64,000 bases of DNA. Origin: Apostichopus japonicus (lineage: Eukaryota; Echinodermata; Holothuroidea; Aspidochirotida; Stichopodidae). A program made the position numbers and the translations under genes. The notes under the pieces are model-generated. The model was not told the DNA's origin, searched no databases, and saw nothing but the letters and a program-made list of their open reading frames with translations. Shown in pieces: positions 61,262 through 64,000 of this stretch; the stretch's first letter is position 1, and each line of letters starts with the position of its first letter. Location of the stretch: contig NC_092567.1 in NCBI RefSeq assembly GCF_037975245.1, positions 18,668,876 to 18,732,875 of the forward strand, read 5' to 3'.

Positions 61262-61364
61262 CACGATAACTAACGTGGTTCTTGCTAATGGTGATCCACG
61301 ATAGTTATCGTGCTGTGTTATAACTTCATCACACATGTTATGAATTTCACGATAACTATCGTGG
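61262..61364. repeat. Inverted repeat cluster
   Basis: CACGATAACTAACGTGG (61262), CCACGATAGTTATCGTG (61296-61312) and CACGATAACTATCGTGG (61348-61364). The last two are exact inverse copies and each is itself nearly palindromic. Confidence 0.7.
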
Positions 61365-64000
61365 ACCCTTACAAGCCATTCAAGGAGACTTTTGATAGTC
61401 GGATATTACAGAAAGCGACTGGGATGCTCACTCTAAAGTATTGACAATTAACATTTAACATTGCGAAATCCACTTACTTTTGAAGGTCTCACTGAACTAA
61501 ATTGTTTGACCAGCGGCGCATAAGATTCAACCCTAAGCTAGGGTTGACTGACAAAGCAGGCCAGTGTAACCGTTTTTAGAAGTGATTGTCAGTTAGTGAG
61601 CAATTTGTGATTTCGGTTTATTTTTCGCCACAGTAGTACAAAACACATGCAGTTAATTCCAATTCTTAATATTTTTTCACATTATATTATTGGATGAGAA
61701 ACACTCATTCAGCAGTAATGTAATCTAAAAAATTTATGTCAAATATTGCTTTGCTTTGGAAGCCATCGGGGGAGAAATGCCCTCCCACTTGCAACATTCT
61801 CCCGCTTTCAATTTATTTAATGTAATGGTCACATGGTCAATCATAAGTGCATCATCATGTCAAATTGCTAAATACATACAACTACATTTCAGTCTATATA
61901 CATTATCAGTAATATTTGTAATACTTTTTTTTATTAAGAATTCTGACAAATGGTTACCACACTTGCAATTATGAAGATTTAAAGCAGATTGACCTCATAT
62001 ATGTTATATAATTGCATCAAAGTCAACAGGGCACTACTTATTATGGGCCACTCACCCATCAAGTATTTTATTGAGGAAACCAAACCCATCGATTATCATG
62101 AAGATGCCCAACAGTCCCCACCAACCAACTTGACCCCCCTTTTGCATTCACTGATCTAGCATCCCTTTTCGAACCTTCACTCGCGATTGCTCCAAGAACA
62201 AGGAGGATGTTTCATGCATTTGCAGTTGTCTGACCCCCCCCCCCTTAAAAACAAAAAAATGAAAGAAGATATGACATTATGGTACTGGTATATTTGCCTG
62301 CACAGATGGGTTGTGGTTGGGTACCATTCTTGCGATTTATACGTTTTCTTGTTACTACTCATGCTAGCTATGGTCATGCAACTTACACTGAACATTTTCA
62401 GGTCAATACCATATTTGCACCCAATACTGACGAAACTATTCCATGTTCATTTCCGACATTTTTCGGTACAACCATGGACCACCACATACATATTTTCCGG
62501 GGTAATTAAACTATCATATCAGAAACGATGGAAAGAACATGATAGGAACCCGCCTGACAGAAACTTTTCCCTACGTAACAGTGCTTAGGTCAGTAACGTG
62601 TCAATCATTGAGGTAGCAAGTCCCTGTCAAATGTGACTTGATACTATGATACTTCATTGGAATCATCTAATTGTGGTGACGACGGTTTGGCTGCCAGTTA
62701 ACCAACATCTTCCAATTTAATTGTTGTAATCAAAGTTTTGAGTCGACTTCTTCAACAGTAAAATATCGATCCTTTCAGTATTCCTGTTGATTCAAGTTTT
62801 TGATATGACCTTCATGTGCCATATTGTTCATTAATCTTTTTCATCTATATAATCTTGTGGTGCTAATTTTATCCATGCAAATGTTTGTCAAAAGGCAGAA
62901 ATAAATAATAAATAAAAACAGTTGAAGAAGTTTGACCAAAGGTAGGTGACCATATTTGAAAATCTACCATATTTGGGCGCAATGCAACATACCATTAAGA
63001 AATAGTGTTCTTAGGAATGGCAAGACTTGTTTCCCAGCAGCCACATGATTTTGCTGTAAGGAACAATATTCTCATTACTGATCAGAAGAAAAGATAAGAA
63101 ATGGTGAACACATTGGCACACACAGTGTAGAGAGAGCCCATATCTTCACAGAAAGAAATAGAATACCATATTAGACATGTATTGGTTATCACAAGAACTA
63201 CACAAGTGCTTGATGCCAAAATCTCCTATTGGGGCTGACGTGTTATCATACATTGCACGATACCTGTGAGCCACATAATTGTTTCTGATTTTTTTTTCAT
63301 GTACCAGACACTAGGTGATGTCCATTCTTTAAAGGTCATCTTATGTATTGCCGGATTGGTTCTTCAAGTCAATTTTCATATGCTCTGCTTTGCTGCAGAG
63401 TTACATTTTCGCAACACAAGTCACACAGAAAGAAGAAACAGAAAACAAGTATTGATGAAATTTTAATAGATTCTTATTTGGAATACATATAAAAAGGTGA
63501 TTGTCATATTGCATCATTATAATAGACAGCTTAACTATCTCAAGTGATACATGGTAACATTACATATGTTGTGTTCATGTAGGAAGTAGAAACCTCTCTA
63601 GTAAGCTTTGAATCTATTCCTTGAATGAACCTATCATGTAACTCATGTGATATCAACTTAGTAGATGTTAACTCCCATAAGTCCCAAATAGCACTTTCGA
63701 GTCATACTTAACCACAACATTCTAGTGAAGATGAGCCGCGACTCCAATTCAGCAAATGGCCACATATATATGCGACCCAAAAAATGTTGAGGAATTTTCA
63801 CAACATTCTAGCAAAATAAAAAATGTGTAAAATATGTAAACCTATTAAATGTATGTAGAGCTTAATAATGTGTTATGACACACTAGTTATTTTTGACTGG
63901 CATTTTTGGGGGGATCAGAGGGTATGACATGATACTACACTCTAATACTGTACATATGAAAATGAGCTCTTTAATACCATGGTAGTCTGGTTAAAGGGAG
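61365..64000. other. No gene recognised
   Basis: AT-rich with short open frames. The N-terminal SAMM50 exons were looked for on the minus strand and not seen, so they probably lie beyond the window. Confidence 0.4.

Overview
The window looks like nuclear DNA of a marine deuterostome invertebrate, most likely an echinoderm and probably a sea cucumber. The genes have introns with GT/AG borders, sequence between genes is AT-rich, and the window is dense in short inverted-repeat transposons, tRNA-derived SINEs, non-LTR fragments and simple repeats. Two invertebrate-type lysozymes, an animal isopentenyl phosphate kinase, TM7SF3 and SAMM50 fit that placement. The species is inferred from general knowledge of families and repeats, not from any search.

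Layout. 1-5.7 kb: no gene recognised; two small DNA transposons and a long nested palindrome. 5.7-16.2 kb (unit A) and about 16.8-24.6 kb (unit B): two copies of a segmental duplication, each with an i-type lysozyme gene on the minus strand. Gene 1 is a plain single-domain enzyme. Its first intron is split by a 5,870 bp element with terminal inverted repeats over 2 kb long, a 6 bp target duplication and a zinc-finger/acidic ORF. Gene 2 carries two extra cysteine-rich exons ahead of the lysozyme domain. 26.3-27.7 kb (unit C): a third partial copy that runs into the isopentenyl phosphate kinase gene (+, five exons, 27.7-33.1 kb). A dead copy of that gene's first exon lies in unit A, so lysozyme and kinase shared the ancestral duplicated block.

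34.7-45.2 kb: a ten-exon TM7SF3 gene (+) that I could assemble completely with consistent splice phases. Its introns hold a 24 bp minisatellite made of splice-donor-like units, a long CTC tract, a SINE, a non-LTR 3' end, and arrays of intron/exon-edge copies. 45.2-50.6 kb: intergenic or 3' UTR, with a hAT-type MITE. 50.6-56.4 kb: seven exons of SAMM50 (-), lacking the N-terminal exons, one internal exon and the last short exon. 56.7-60.9 kb: a 4,225 bp element with 31-32 bp inverted ends, a perfect 8 bp target duplication and a dead transposase that resembles the P/THAP9 family. 60.9-64 kb: a tRNA-like sequence, inverted repeats, no gene recognised.

The genes do not form one pathway. Lysozymes are secreted antibacterial or digestive enzymes, the kinase makes isopentenyl diphosphate, TM7SF3 is a membrane protein linked to stress survival, and SAMM50 inserts beta-barrel proteins into the mitochondrial outer membrane. 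The notable biology is structural: tandem duplication with domain gain or loss in lysozymes, and mobile elements whose borders can be read to the base.
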